12,556 nucleotides of DNA, from the NCBI GenBank assembly GCA_018985235.1, contig JADGIG010000212.1, forward strand, positions 1-12,556. The letters run 5' to 3'. Position numbers and translations under genes: made by a program. The stretch comes from Sanchytrium tribonematis (taxonomy: Eukaryota > Sanchytriomycota > Sanchytriomycetes > Sanchytriales > Sanchytriaceae). Shown here piece by piece: positions 1-6,683 of the stretch. A model generated the notes under the pieces. That model was not told where the DNA came from, made no database searches, and saw only the letters and a list, made by a program, of their open reading frames with translations. The first letter of the stretch is position 1. Every line of letters begins with the position of its first letter.

Positions 1-219
1 ATTATTGCATTCAAAGTTTGCACAAGGAAAAGCATTAACACAAAAAGGACATTCATAATCCTCATCTTTGGGAATCACTCGCAAATTCCCATTAACACAA
101 GCATCGTGATACCAATTCGAGCATTTGATGCACAGTACATACGGCATATTATCACCTGGCTTGTCGCAAATACAATATTTTTTGCGAAGACCTTCTAATT
201 GGAATCCAACTTCTGACAT
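1..219 (-). CDS. PHD-finger protein, N-terminal part (runs off left edge)
   Basis: The reverse strand is open from an ATG at 217-219 to the window edge, giving 73 residues and no stop. About residues 19-67 show a zinc-binding PHD pattern: Y-C-I-C, then L-C-x-x-C, then W-Y-H-D-x-C, then E-C-P-F-C, i.e. the C4HC3 order. PHD fingers usually read histone H3 tails, often methylated or unmodified lysine 4, so a chromatin role in the nucleus is expected. The finger starts about 18 residues after the start, and what follows (a bromo-, SET, TFIIS-like or other domain) lies outside the window, so the specific family cannot be named. It is divergent from SRP40 with 145 bp between the two start codons. 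The PHD call is firm; anything more specific is not supported. Confidence 0.85.
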   Translation of the reverse strand, partial: MSEVGFQLEGLRKKYCICDKPGDNMPYVLCIKCSNWYHDACVNGNLRVIPKDEDYECPFCVNAFPCANFECNN

Positions 220-364
220 GGAGTTTTCTCGTTTTTATTAATTAAAACATATTGATGATATTAGTTTACCAAAAATACTGTTCAATGTACTACCAATCAA
301 GAGTATTGATTTCACAATTTGATTTTTGGGATTCTAAAGGGATTCAAGGAGAACACACAATAGA
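220..364. promoter_or_regulatory. Shared upstream region of PHD gene and SRP40
   Basis: This 145-bp AT-rich stretch lies between two divergent start codons and must hold both promoters and 5' leaders. It contains long T and A runs around 225-250 (TTTTTATTAATTAAAA) that could act as nucleosome-depleting or TATA-like elements. I see no coding sequence or RNA gene here. The assignment rests on position, not on a recognised factor site. Confidence 0.5.
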
Positions 365-2077
365 ATGCCGTCCACTACAATAACAACTGATCAAGTTCTA
401 AGTTATTTGAAAGAAAAATTACCGGCCACTGATTACGATCACGTCTCTTCTTTGTTGACAGTTGATTCGCATCAAATGAAATCTTTAAGTGATGAGGAAA
501 TGCAAGAAGTGTTGAGTCAATCTTCTTCTTCTAGTTCATCGTCATCGAGTGACTCTTCTTCTGATGAGGAAGATACCAATGATAAAAAAGTTTCAGTGCA
601 ATCAAAAGCATCGTCGTCATCCTCCAGCTCAAGCGAGGAAAGTTCTGAAGATGAGGCCAAAAAAATGTTAAAGTCTGCTCAAATACAGGTTAAAACTACT
701 GCCGCAACTGACAGTAGCTCTGACAGTTCCGACAGTAGCAATTCTGAATCTCCAATGAAATTGAATACAGTGCCAAAAGCATTATCCTCGTCGTCAGAAT
801 CAAGTACCAGCGAAAGCGACTCAGAAATGGAAGAAGCCGAAATTAAGACCAATACAGATAATAAAGTTGAAGATAAGTCGTCGTCGTCCTCAAGCTCGTG
901 TTCATCTGATTCAGATGCGGAAACCACTCCCAAAACCACAGTCGTCCAACCATTAAAATCCATGCTTGACACTAGCTCAGATTCTAGCAGCGAATCTAGT
1001 TCCGCTTCTCCAGTTAAAAACTTGCAACTTAAGGATGGAAAACAAATTTCAGCATCCTCATCGTCATCTTCATCATCTTCCGATAGTAGTGATGATGAAA
1101 TTACTAAGAAACCTTCTCCTAAAAAAATTGTCTCCAAGTCAAAGATGGTTTCTTCGTCGTCTGAAAGCTCTTCGTCAAGTAGTGAAAGCGAATTGGAGAA
1201 TGTGCCTGCTGTAGCTGTTCTAGCAACAATTTCTTCCAGTTCTGATACAGACTCAAGTAGCAGTAGCGATGAGAGCGACACCGAACAACGTAATGCCACT
1301 AAAATTAAGTCTGATATCAAAAAGGGAACTTCAAGCTCATCTTCCGATAGCTCAGAGGATGAAGTAGAAAAGCCAGTTGCTGTCATAGCAAACAAATTAT
1401 CGAATTCTTCTTCCAGCGACTCAAGTAGCAGCTCTTCAGAAGAATCCGATGTAGAGGATAACAGTGTTGTAGTTAAGAGCAAAACGATTGCACTTGTTAA
1501 TGTGTCTAGTTCTTCAAGTTCCTCTGACTCATCAAGCTCTGAAGACGAGGCTAACACTAAAGTTGTCGCAAAGATGTCTCTAGATGCGAACAGTTCGTCT
1601 TCTTCTTCGTCGTCGTCCTCTTCTTCGTCTGATGAAGAACCAATTGTAAAAATTAAAACTGAAGAAAGTAAAGCGTCTCCATCCAGCAGTAGCTCTAGTA
1701 GTTCCGAAGATAGCGATGATGAGATGTCAGAATCTGAAGACGTCAAGGATGTTATAAAGCCAGCTAAAGCTGTGTATGAGTATCCAAAATCTGGAGAAAA
1801 ACGAAAAGCTGAACCAATTTCCCACTCAACAAAGCAGAAAAAAGGCAACAATGCTGAAGGTAGATTTCAAAGAATCAAAAATGTCGTTGTGGAACATGAG
1901 CAACTAAAAGATAACACATATCAAGGTGACCGAGGTGAATTTGGCTTCGAGGCGGCCAAAAAGTTAGGTACTACCAAAGGTAAGAGCTTTAGACACGAGA
2001 AGAATAAGAAGAAAAGAGGCGGTTATAAAGGTGGATTTATAGACACCTCTGTTAAAAGTTTTAAGTATCCTGAGTAA
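365..2077 (+). CDS. SRP40: Nopp140/SRP40-type nucleolar phosphoprotein
   Basis: A 570-residue protein, close in size to Nopp140 (about 700) and yeast Srp40 (about 400). Residues about 8-35 form a LisH-like helix pair. Residues about 50-480 are about 14 acidic serine clusters (Ser runs with Asp/Glu) separated by Lys/Pro/Ala-rich spacers, the hallmark Nopp140 repeat. Residues about 500-570 are the SRP40 C-terminal domain, including F-Q-R-I, the D-N-x-(Y/F) segment, TKGKSFRHEKNKKKRG and the S-x-K-F tail, which is the diagnostic part. Family role: a nucleolar/Cajal-body chaperone for box C/D and H/ACA snoRNPs, heavily phosphorylated by CK2, whose S-x-x-(E/D) sites abound here. Serine codons mix TCN and AGY, so the repeats are kept at protein level. 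The stop runs directly into AATAAA, and the convergent glycosyltransferase stop lies 6 bp further on. Confidence 0.95.
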   Translation: MPSTTITTDQVLSYLKEKLPATDYDHVSSLLTVDSHQMKSLSDEEMQEVLSQSSSSSSSSSSDSSSDEEDTNDKKVSVQSKASSSSSSSSEESSEDEAKKMLKSAQIQVKTTAATDSSSDSSDSSNSESPMKLNTVPKALSSSSESSTSESDSEMEEAEIKTNTDNKVEDKSSSSSSSCSSDSDAETTPKTTVVQPLKSMLDTSSDSSSESSSASPVKNLQLKDGKQISASSSSSSSSSDSSDDEITKKPSPKKIVSKSKMVSSSSESSSSSSESELENVPAVAVLATISSSSDTDSSSSSDESDTEQRNATKIKSDIKKGTSSSSSDSSEDEVEKPVAVIANKLSNSSSSDSSSSSSEESDVEDNSVVVKSKTIALVNVSSSSSSSDSSSSEDEANTKVVAKMSLDANSSSSSSSSSSSSSDEEPIVKIKTEESKASPSSSSSSSSEDSDDEMSESEDVKDVIKPAKAVYEYPKSGEKRKAEPISHSTKQKKGNNAEGRFQRIKNVVVEHEQLKDNTYQGDRGEFGFEAAKKLGTTKGKSFRHEKNKKKRGGYKGGFIDTSVKSFKYPE

Positions 2078-2081
2078 TAAA
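2076..2081 (+). terminator. AATAAA poly(A) signal overlapping the SRP40 stop
   Basis: AATAAA starts at the second base of the TAA stop (2075-2077). Cleavage 10-30 nt downstream would fall inside the 3' coding end of the opposing glycosyltransferase gene. Confidence 0.6.
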
Positions 2082-2082
2082 T

Positions 2083-2088
2083 TTTATT
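2083..2088 (-). terminator. AATAAA poly(A) signal containing the GT31 stop
   Basis: On the reverse strand the TAA stop (2084-2086) forms the centre of AATAAA. It sits one base from the SRP40 signal on the other strand, so the two mRNAs must overlap at their 3' ends if both signals are used. Confidence 0.6.
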
Positions 2089-3058
2089 TATAATATTGTT
2101 TAATATCGTCTGTTGTTATGTCACATTCCTTAGCACAAGTAGTTCCACATTTTTTGTACCTGACAAAAGAGTCTTTTAACCCTTTCAGTGACATATTATG
2201 AATCAAAAAGGCCTTTTTACTACATTTGTTAGCCCAAGGTGAGTCGAGTTTCTTCCCATGCCGGCCAATTTGTGGAAGTATGTAAGGTGTGTCAATTATT
2301 CGCACATTTAAGCCAGCGAGCCATATACCAACCAAGGCATCTTCATTTGGCATAATTTTAAGCATTCCGAGCTTGAAATTTTCACCAATCCAAGAAACTA
2401 TATCAATTGTCAGGCCATAACCTGCACCGGCATTGTAATGTGGATATTTGATAGAAGTATAATCCGGGTTAGCCCATGCGCCGCGTCTGAGAACTCCAGC
2501 CTCTGTGTTCATACTTCCGATCCACAATCTTTCGCTTGGTAAATTTTTGATGATGCTGAAAAAGCCAGTAGGATTAAACCAAACATCAGTATCAGTTTTG
2601 AATATCCATTTCAAATTTGGATATGTATTTTGGCTGGATTCATAAATCCACTGATAAATCATTGCCATTTTCAAACTCAAATCCTTATAAGACTCTTTAA
2701 AATTCAACTTGATGATGTCGCCAAATTCAGCAATTTCATCGTCTATTTGATCTAATTCCCATCTATAATGACCTTTGATGCCTAGAAAAAATAATAATTT
2801 GGTATTCTCAGGAAGTGTTTTTTTCCAAGTATTTCTAATAAACTCTCTATACTCTTTCTCGATATCAGTATTAGTAATAGGTATGACAACTAACATGGAT
2901 ATCCCAGGATTTAGCACAAGTCTTGGATTGCCATCTATAATAGTCCCAGTTTGTTTTACGATTTCTGCCTTGTATTGAATTAATATTAGAATGACAATAA
3001 AATAAAACAAGGAAGGAATACAACTAAATCTTTGTTTCATTAAATTTCTGATCTGCAT
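2084..3058 (-). CDS. GT31-family beta-1,3-galactosyltransferase-like protein, type II membrane
   Basis: With the ATG at 3058 the product is 324 residues. Another ATG at 3040 would remove six residues. The reading frame is open further upstream, but only with a TTG codon, and that would run into the divergent gene. Residues about 16-28 are a short hydrophobic anchor after a basic N-terminus, the type II Golgi topology. The catalytic domain follows the Galactosyl_T/GT31 order: R-N-T-W (75-78), a G-D-I-I and E-S-Y segment, the metal-binding DxD as K-T-D-T-D-V-W (154-160), Y-P-H-Y-x-A-G-A-G-Y (205-214) and N-E-D (238-240). The last 50 residues carry four cysteines (279, 304, 308, 312), probably disulphide-bonded in the lumen. 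It likely transfers galactose or a related sugar from a UDP-sugar onto glycans in the Golgi. Donor and acceptor cannot be read from sequence; a fringe or GlcNAc-transferase relative is possible. Confidence 0.85.
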   Translation of the reverse strand: MQIRNLMKQRFSCIPSLFYFIVILILIQYKAEIVKQTGTIIDGNPRLVLNPGISMLVVIPITNTDIEKEYREFIRNTWKKTLPENTKLLFFLGIKGHYRWELDQIDDEIAEFGDIIKLNFKESYKDLSLKMAMIYQWIYESSQNTYPNLKWIFKTDTDVWFNPTGFFSIIKNLPSERLWIGSMNTEAGVLRRGAWANPDYTSIKYPHYNAGAGYGLTIDIVSWIGENFKLGMLKIMPNEDALVGIWLAGLNVRIIDTPYILPQIGRHGKKLDSPWANKCSKKAFLIHNMSLKGLKDSFVRYKKCGTTCAKECDITTDDIKQYYK

Positions 3059-3109
3059 TACAATTTTATTAAAAGAATTGTGAATGAAAATTTCCCCAAT
3101 CAAAACGAA
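3059..3109. promoter_or_regulatory. 51-bp divergent promoter between GT31 and pyridoxal kinase
   Basis: Only 51 bp separate the two chosen start codons (69 bp if GT31 starts at 3040). The sequence contains a TATA-like TTTTATTAAAA near 3065-3074. Both promoters and leaders must fit here or reach into the opposite coding region. Confidence 0.5.
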
Positions 3110-3850
3110 ATGACTGATTCAATTTTGTCGATTCAGAGCCAAGTGATACATGGCTGTGTAGGAAATCAAGCAGCGTCGCATGTTGCTCATATATTGGATA
3201 CGCAAATATCATGTATTCCCACAGCCATTTTTTCAAATCACAAAGGCCATAAATTTTACACCCAAAATTCAATAGATTTAGAGTCATTAATCGACGGATT
3301 GCGTCAGAATGGATTTATGAAATTTACCAAAGTGATCGTTGGATACTTAGGAACGTTAGATGTTGCAAAAATTATATTTAATTTAATAATTGAGATTAAA
3401 GCCTTGAATCCCAAATGCCTGCTTATTATAGATCCTGTTATGGGTGACAATGACCGATTGTACGTTCAAAAAGACCTGGTTGAATTTTACAGATGCACTT
3501 TATGCCCTTTAGCAGACATCATAACGCCAAATGATTTTGAGTCGAATTTATTAAGCGACATGAAATCAGGGCCAATCGTAATAACTACATCGCGCATTGT
3601 GTCTAATGATACTTTATCTTTGATTTGTACATTGAAAGATAAATCATTCTCGTTCAATTTTCCAAGAATTGATGGATGGTTTTGCGGAACTGGGGATATT
3701 TTTTCGAGTATAATTGCTTGCAAGATAAAAGATTTAAATATCAATGATCTGGAAATTACTTGCAAGTATGCAGTCAACTGCTTGCACAATATTTTGATGG
3801 ACAATTTGCATACTAAAGATCTAAAGTTGAAACTAAATCATTTTCAATAA
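3110..3850 (+). CDS. pdxK: Pyridoxal kinase (vitamin B6 salvage)
   Basis: A 246-residue ribokinase-fold kinase that phosphorylates pyridoxal, pyridoxine or pyridoxamine with ATP to the 5'-phosphate in the cytosol. The ATG at 3110 places the family's opening motif S-I-Q-S-x-V-I-x-G-x-V-G-N at residues 7-19, as in known pyridoxal kinases. The frame is open upstream only with a GTG and would intrude on the GT31 start. Other motifs are D-P-V-M-G-D (108-113), I-T-P-N-D-F-E (138-144) and G-T-G-D (193-196), whose Asp196 is the expected catalytic base. It is shorter than typical members (about 280-310 residues). Between I-T-P-N-D-F-E and the following V-I-T-T strand only about 12 residues remain, so most of the usual helix there is gone. 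The stop codon lies inside AATAAA. Confidence 0.9.
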   Translation: MTDSILSIQSQVIHGCVGNQAASHVAHILDTQISCIPTAIFSNHKGHKFYTQNSIDLESLIDGLRQNGFMKFTKVIVGYLGTLDVAKIIFNLIIEIKALNPKCLLIIDPVMGDNDRLYVQKDLVEFYRCTLCPLADIITPNDFESNLLSDMKSGPIVITTSRIVSNDTLSLICTLKDKSFSFNFPRIDGWFCGTGDIFSSIIACKIKDLNINDLEITCKYAVNCLHNILMDNLHTKDLKLKLNHFQ

Positions 3851-3851
3851 A
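3846..3851 (+). terminator. AATAAA poly(A) signal containing the pyridoxal kinase stop
   Basis: TAA at 3848-3850 is the centre of AATAAA. There is no other AATAAA on the + strand before the next gene. Confidence 0.55.
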
Positions 3852-3999
3852 GAATCAACATTTAATTGAGAGCCAAATTGTTTGCAATTGTCATACCTTG
3901 TTCGCCTAAAATTAATAACGTGATATTAGGGAGATATTCTATTGGTGTTTGTATCAAAGAGGCCAAAACAAACTCGTATTTCTCCTTTTTTCGAGTCCA
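3851..3999. promoter_or_regulatory. 149-bp spacer: pyridoxal kinase 3' flank and cyclin promoter
   Basis: Both neighbours are on the + strand, so this holds the 3' flank of pyridoxal kinase and the promoter and leader of the cyclin. Open frames exist on both strands (the reverse one ends at 3862-3864) but neither has an upstream ATG. No TATA box is obvious; a pyrimidine-rich run (TTTCTCCTTTTTT) lies at about 3979-3991, just before the ATG. Confidence 0.4.
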
Positions 4000-5215
4000 A
4001 TGAATCAAGAAAACCAGCCTCAACGAGTCTTAGCAGATAAAAGCAATATCAAGCCAGAATATGTTCAAGGCAAAAAGAGGGCTCATGCAGTCATGTTTCT
4101 CGATGCGAAAAAGACTAAAAAGAATAGAATTGATGCAGAGAATCAAGAAAATGCAGAGCCTCCCAAAAAAGTCGCGGAGAAGCCGAAAATTGCTAAAATC
4201 AAACCCATTATTCCTATACCAGTCAAAGAGACAGTTAAAGTAATAGAAAAGGTAACGAAAGAAGTAAAAGTAGTCGTCGAGTCTAAAATTTTACCGGACG
4301 AAAATCAAGAAAATGTTGCTCCTATTAATCCTTTTATCAAGGCAGAATTCGAAAATGATGAGGACGATGACCCTTTGATGTGCGCTGAATATATTTTAGA
4401 TATATTATCCTATCTTCGCAAACAAGAAGTGAAAACCCTCGCAAACGATTACACACATGCTAGTATTTCTACAACTGACAGGTTTCGTATTTCAAACGAT
4501 CTTATTGAAACTCATTATATGTTCAAGCTTTTACCCGAAACTATTTACCTCGCCTGCAACATTTTTGACCGAGTAGTCACTAGCTCAAAAGTATCTCGTG
4601 ACCAAGCAACCGCAGTAATGTTAGTAAGTTTATTAATCGCAGGAAAATACGACGAAGTCTCTCCTCCAACAGTCAGACATATTGTAAGAAGAGCTCATGA
4701 CCTTGGCTTAAAATTTCTTACTCAAGAAAAAGTCTATGATATGGAGAATGAAATTCTCGGCGCAGTTAGTTTTGACTTATCATATCCTAATCCGTTTAAT
4801 TTCTTGCGTCGTGCTTCAAAGGCAGATGATTACAATAGCGAAACAAGAACTGTTGCAAAATATTTTATGGAATTGTCAATTGTCGATCATCGATTGGTTG
4901 CGTATGCACCTTCTCGAATTGCCGCTGCTTCATTTTGGTGTGCTACCATGATCTTGCTAAAATGCAAGTGGGTATATTTAATTTATTTAGTCGGAGCAAT
5001 ATGAGTACTATTCGGGATACACTGAGGCTGCACTTTCAGAACCCGTCAATATTATGTTTGATTGTGTCAAATTTCTGCCGGAAAGATCAGTTCTTTACAA
5101 AAAATACAGCAACAAAAGATACCACAGAGTTGGTTTGTTTGTTAATAATTATGTCCAAGATTATTTGGCAAATGAAATTGATTATTTCGAGGCTATAAAA
5201 AAATTGGTATGTTAG
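4000..5215 (+). CDS. B-type mitotic cyclin, two exons (4000-4971, 4991-5215)
   Basis: Spliced product is 398 residues. Exon 1 reads through to a stop at 5002-5004 if unspliced, breaking off in the C-terminal cyclin fold. Removing 19 nt (4972-4990) restores the frame and the family motif W-S-x-x-Y-x-x-Y-S-G-Y followed by the L-x-E-P helix. Cyclin_N spans about residues 126-255, with the region equivalent to the Cdk-contacting hydrophobic helix near 160-175 (R-F-R-I-S-N-D-L-I-E). Cyclin_C spans about 257-375. The N-terminal 125 residues are basic and disordered, with a variant destruction box Q-R-V-L-A-D-K-S-N (8-16) and three NQEN repeats but no KEN box. Function: activates Cdk1 for mitosis and is degraded via APC/C. 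The start at 4000 is the first ATG of the frame; the frame is open upstream without an ATG. The WD-repeat gene begins 34 bp downstream. Confidence 0.9.
4972..4990 (+). other. 19-nt spliceosomal intron in cyclin B (GTATAT...TTTAG)
   Basis: The sequence GTATATTTAATTTATTTAG starts with GT, ends with AG and is all A/T apart from the two splice-site G bases. It sits between a complete Trp codon and a Ser codon (phase 0). Splicing restores 74 residues that match the C-terminal cyclin fold. The alternative donor four bases upstream would break the frame. No separate branch-point consensus is visible in so short a span. Confidence 0.88.
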
Positions 5216-5249
5216 TTAAAGGCAAGTAAGTAAATCATGTTTTATACAT

Positions 5250-6044
5250 ATGAAACCTAAGTTTGTGTTAAGGGGACACAAAGGTGCTGTCAAGTCGATT
5301 GACTTGCTAGGCAGCAATTTAATTTCATTTGGATTTGACGGAAATATACTTAATTGGAATCTCAAAACCCGCCGACAAACTGAAATGTGTTATGTGGGAG
5401 AAATAAGATTTGCGAAGGTATGGAAAACTTACATTGTTGTTTTAAACCATGAGAGCTTTAAAACTATTGCCCAAAATGGAGATCTTATAAACGAGATCAA
5501 AATTTTGCCTTCTATCACAAATTTTGATATTTTTGGTAGCACAGCTATATTAAATTTGAATGATACTATTGCTCTTGTAGACCTAAATAATATGAACGTG
5601 TTATCAAGTATCAAACCAGAAATTCCTCCAAGCTCATTTTTATTATTGGATGACTTGATTATTATTGGCCAAGAGGATGGCTCAGTGATGCTGACCGATC
5701 GCAACTTAAGATGCATTAAAATTCAAAATTGTCATGTCGAACCTGTTCTTGCGTTATGCTTTCACGAAGGCGTTGTTTTTTCTGGTGGACCCGACTATTT
5801 TATTTCCAAATATACTCAAGGTTCAACCGATCAAATTGTACTTCCGAGTAACGGAACTAGTGCTATAGCATTTGACGGCCAATTTGTATATGTATCTGGA
5901 TGGAAAGGCTTGTACGTTTTAAACAACTCCGGGGTGGTGGATTTCTTTCCAACAAAGCAGCCCTGTACAGTCATCAAAATCATTGACAATTTATTAATTT
6001 TGGCATGTGAAGACTCAAGAATATACGCATTTGATTTACTGTAA
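5250..6044 (+). CDS. ASA1: WD-repeat protein, probable ASTRA-associated protein 1 (Asa1/GNB1L-like)
   Basis: A 264-residue beta-propeller protein with weak WD repeats. Residues 3-11 read P-K-F-V-L-R-G-H, then W-N-L-K-T-R-R (36-42) closes the first blade. Near the C-terminus S-G-W-x-G-L-Y-V (216-223) and D-S-R-I-Y-A-F-D-L (255-263) match the last two blades of Asa1/GNB1L proteins, which begin P-x-Y-V-L-R-G-H and end D-x-R-I-x-x-W-D-L. Family role: partner in the ASTRA/TTT assembly that matures PI3K-like kinases and chromatin remodellers. Middle blades are eroded (about residues 55-150), and the protein is shorter than GNB1L (about 327), so another WD40 family remains possible. A seven-codon upstream ORF overlaps the start. 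The stop overlaps the convergent Sld5 gene by 9 bp. Confidence 0.62.
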   Translation: MKPKFVLRGHKGAVKSIDLLGSNLISFGFDGNILNWNLKTRRQTEMCYVGEIRFAKVWKTYIVVLNHESFKTIAQNGDLINEIKILPSITNFDIFGSTAILNLNDTIALVDLNNMNVLSSIKPEIPPSSFLLLDDLIIIGQEDGSVMLTDRNLRCIKIQNCHVEPVLALCFHEGVVFSGGPDYFISKYTQGSTDQIVLPSNGTSAIAFDGQFVYVSGWKGLYVLNNSGVVDFFPTKQPCTVIKIIDNLLILACEDSRIYAFDLL

Positions 6045-6548
6045 GCTATACTCTATCAGATTTTCAAGCTGGCTGAAATTTGTACCATATGAGACTCCAG
6101 TATCTATAGTTTCCATCTCTCCACTTAGTTTGAGTGCCTGTATATGGTCTGATGTAAAAATGATACCTGAATCCATTTCGGGTTCCGCTTTGTGAAAATT
6201 AGTGCTGCTGATGATGTTTTGAATTTTAGGGAAATTGGGCTTTAATTGAAGCAAATAAAGCTCATAATATTGAATGACTTTTTCACAGTAATCGATTTCT
6301 GTTTTTGACATGTTGTGCTTGAAATTTTCAAGTAAATAATAAGGATATTTTTCAATCTTCTGCGTTCTGGTTACTTTGTATTGATTTATCAGATACTCAT
6401 TTCGCAAAATATCGTATTGAAGCACATCGTCATCTATTCTATCAGTGTTGAGTTTGGCTTTATCAATTCTTTGCTCAAGTTCCTCGACATCTTTGTGGTA
6501 CGGTTCAAGATGAGGATGTAATCTTTCATGATGAAGTGCTGCAAACAT
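6036..6548 (-). CDS. SLD5: GINS complex subunit Sld5
   Basis: A 170-residue protein. Residues 1-105 form the helical A domain, opening with the helix A-L-H-H-E-R-L-x-P-x-L-x-P-Y (4-17) and continuing to the Sld5 signature R-T-Q-K-I-E-K-Y-P-Y-Y-L-L (61-73). Residues about 122-170 are the small beta-rich B domain (G-I-I-F-T-S-D and L-S-G-E-M-E-T-I). Sld5 with Psf1, Psf2 and Psf3 forms GINS, which joins Cdc45 and Mcm2-7 as the replicative CMG helicase in the nucleus. It is shorter than human GINS4 (about 223 residues): the usual 15-30 residues before the first helix are missing, and a short first exon cannot be excluded, although the frame upstream carries no ATG before a TGA. The C-terminal codons overlap the WD-repeat gene by 9 bp. 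Confidence 0.82.
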   Translation of the reverse strand: MFAALHHERLHPHLEPYHKDVEELEQRIDKAKLNTDRIDDDVLQYDILRNEYLINQYKVTRTQKIEKYPYYLLENFKHNMSKTEIDYCEKVIQYYELYLLQLKPNFPKIQNIISSTNFHKAEPEMDSGIIFTSDHIQALKLSGEMETIDTGVSYGTNFSQLENLIEYSLQ

Positions 6549-6683
6549 TGGGGGTGATGGCGAAAACCTATTTGAATTATTTACGGCTTTTGCAAAGTGA
6601 GGAAGTGGTCCGAAAATTAGTCATAATGCCTCAATGAGCCATTGTCGAAAAACGATAATATTCAATTCCTAGGTTAGTTTTAC
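6549..6683. promoter_or_regulatory. Divergent region between Sld5 and Mog1
   Basis: These 135 bp separate two start codons and should hold both promoters. On the + strand a 26-codon open frame with ATG at 6557 ends at TGA 6635-6637. On the - strand the Sld5 frame stays open for 27 codons upstream of its ATG without another ATG. Neither is strong enough to call as a gene. Confidence 0.45.

Noticed and set aside
679-1851. A 390-codon reverse-strand open frame rich in Leu, Glu and Asp inside SRP40
   Set aside because: It is the antisense of the Ser/Asp/Glu repeats, whose codons seldom create stops on the other strand. It has no recognisable domain, while the + strand has the SRP40 C-terminal domain.
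3059-3103. A longer GT31 N-terminus of 15 more residues
   Set aside because: It needs a TTG start and would overlap the pyridoxal kinase start; the ATG at 3058 already places the membrane anchor near the N-terminus.
3949-3999. A 17-residue N-terminal extension of cyclin B
   Set aside because: The only upstream start in frame is TTG. The ATG at 4000 is the first in the frame and leads directly to the destruction-box-like motif.
6549-6683. A 17-nt GT...AG candidate intron joining an upstream ATG to Sld5
   Set aside because: Removing GTAAATAATTCAAATAG does not bring the upstream ATG into the Sld5 frame.
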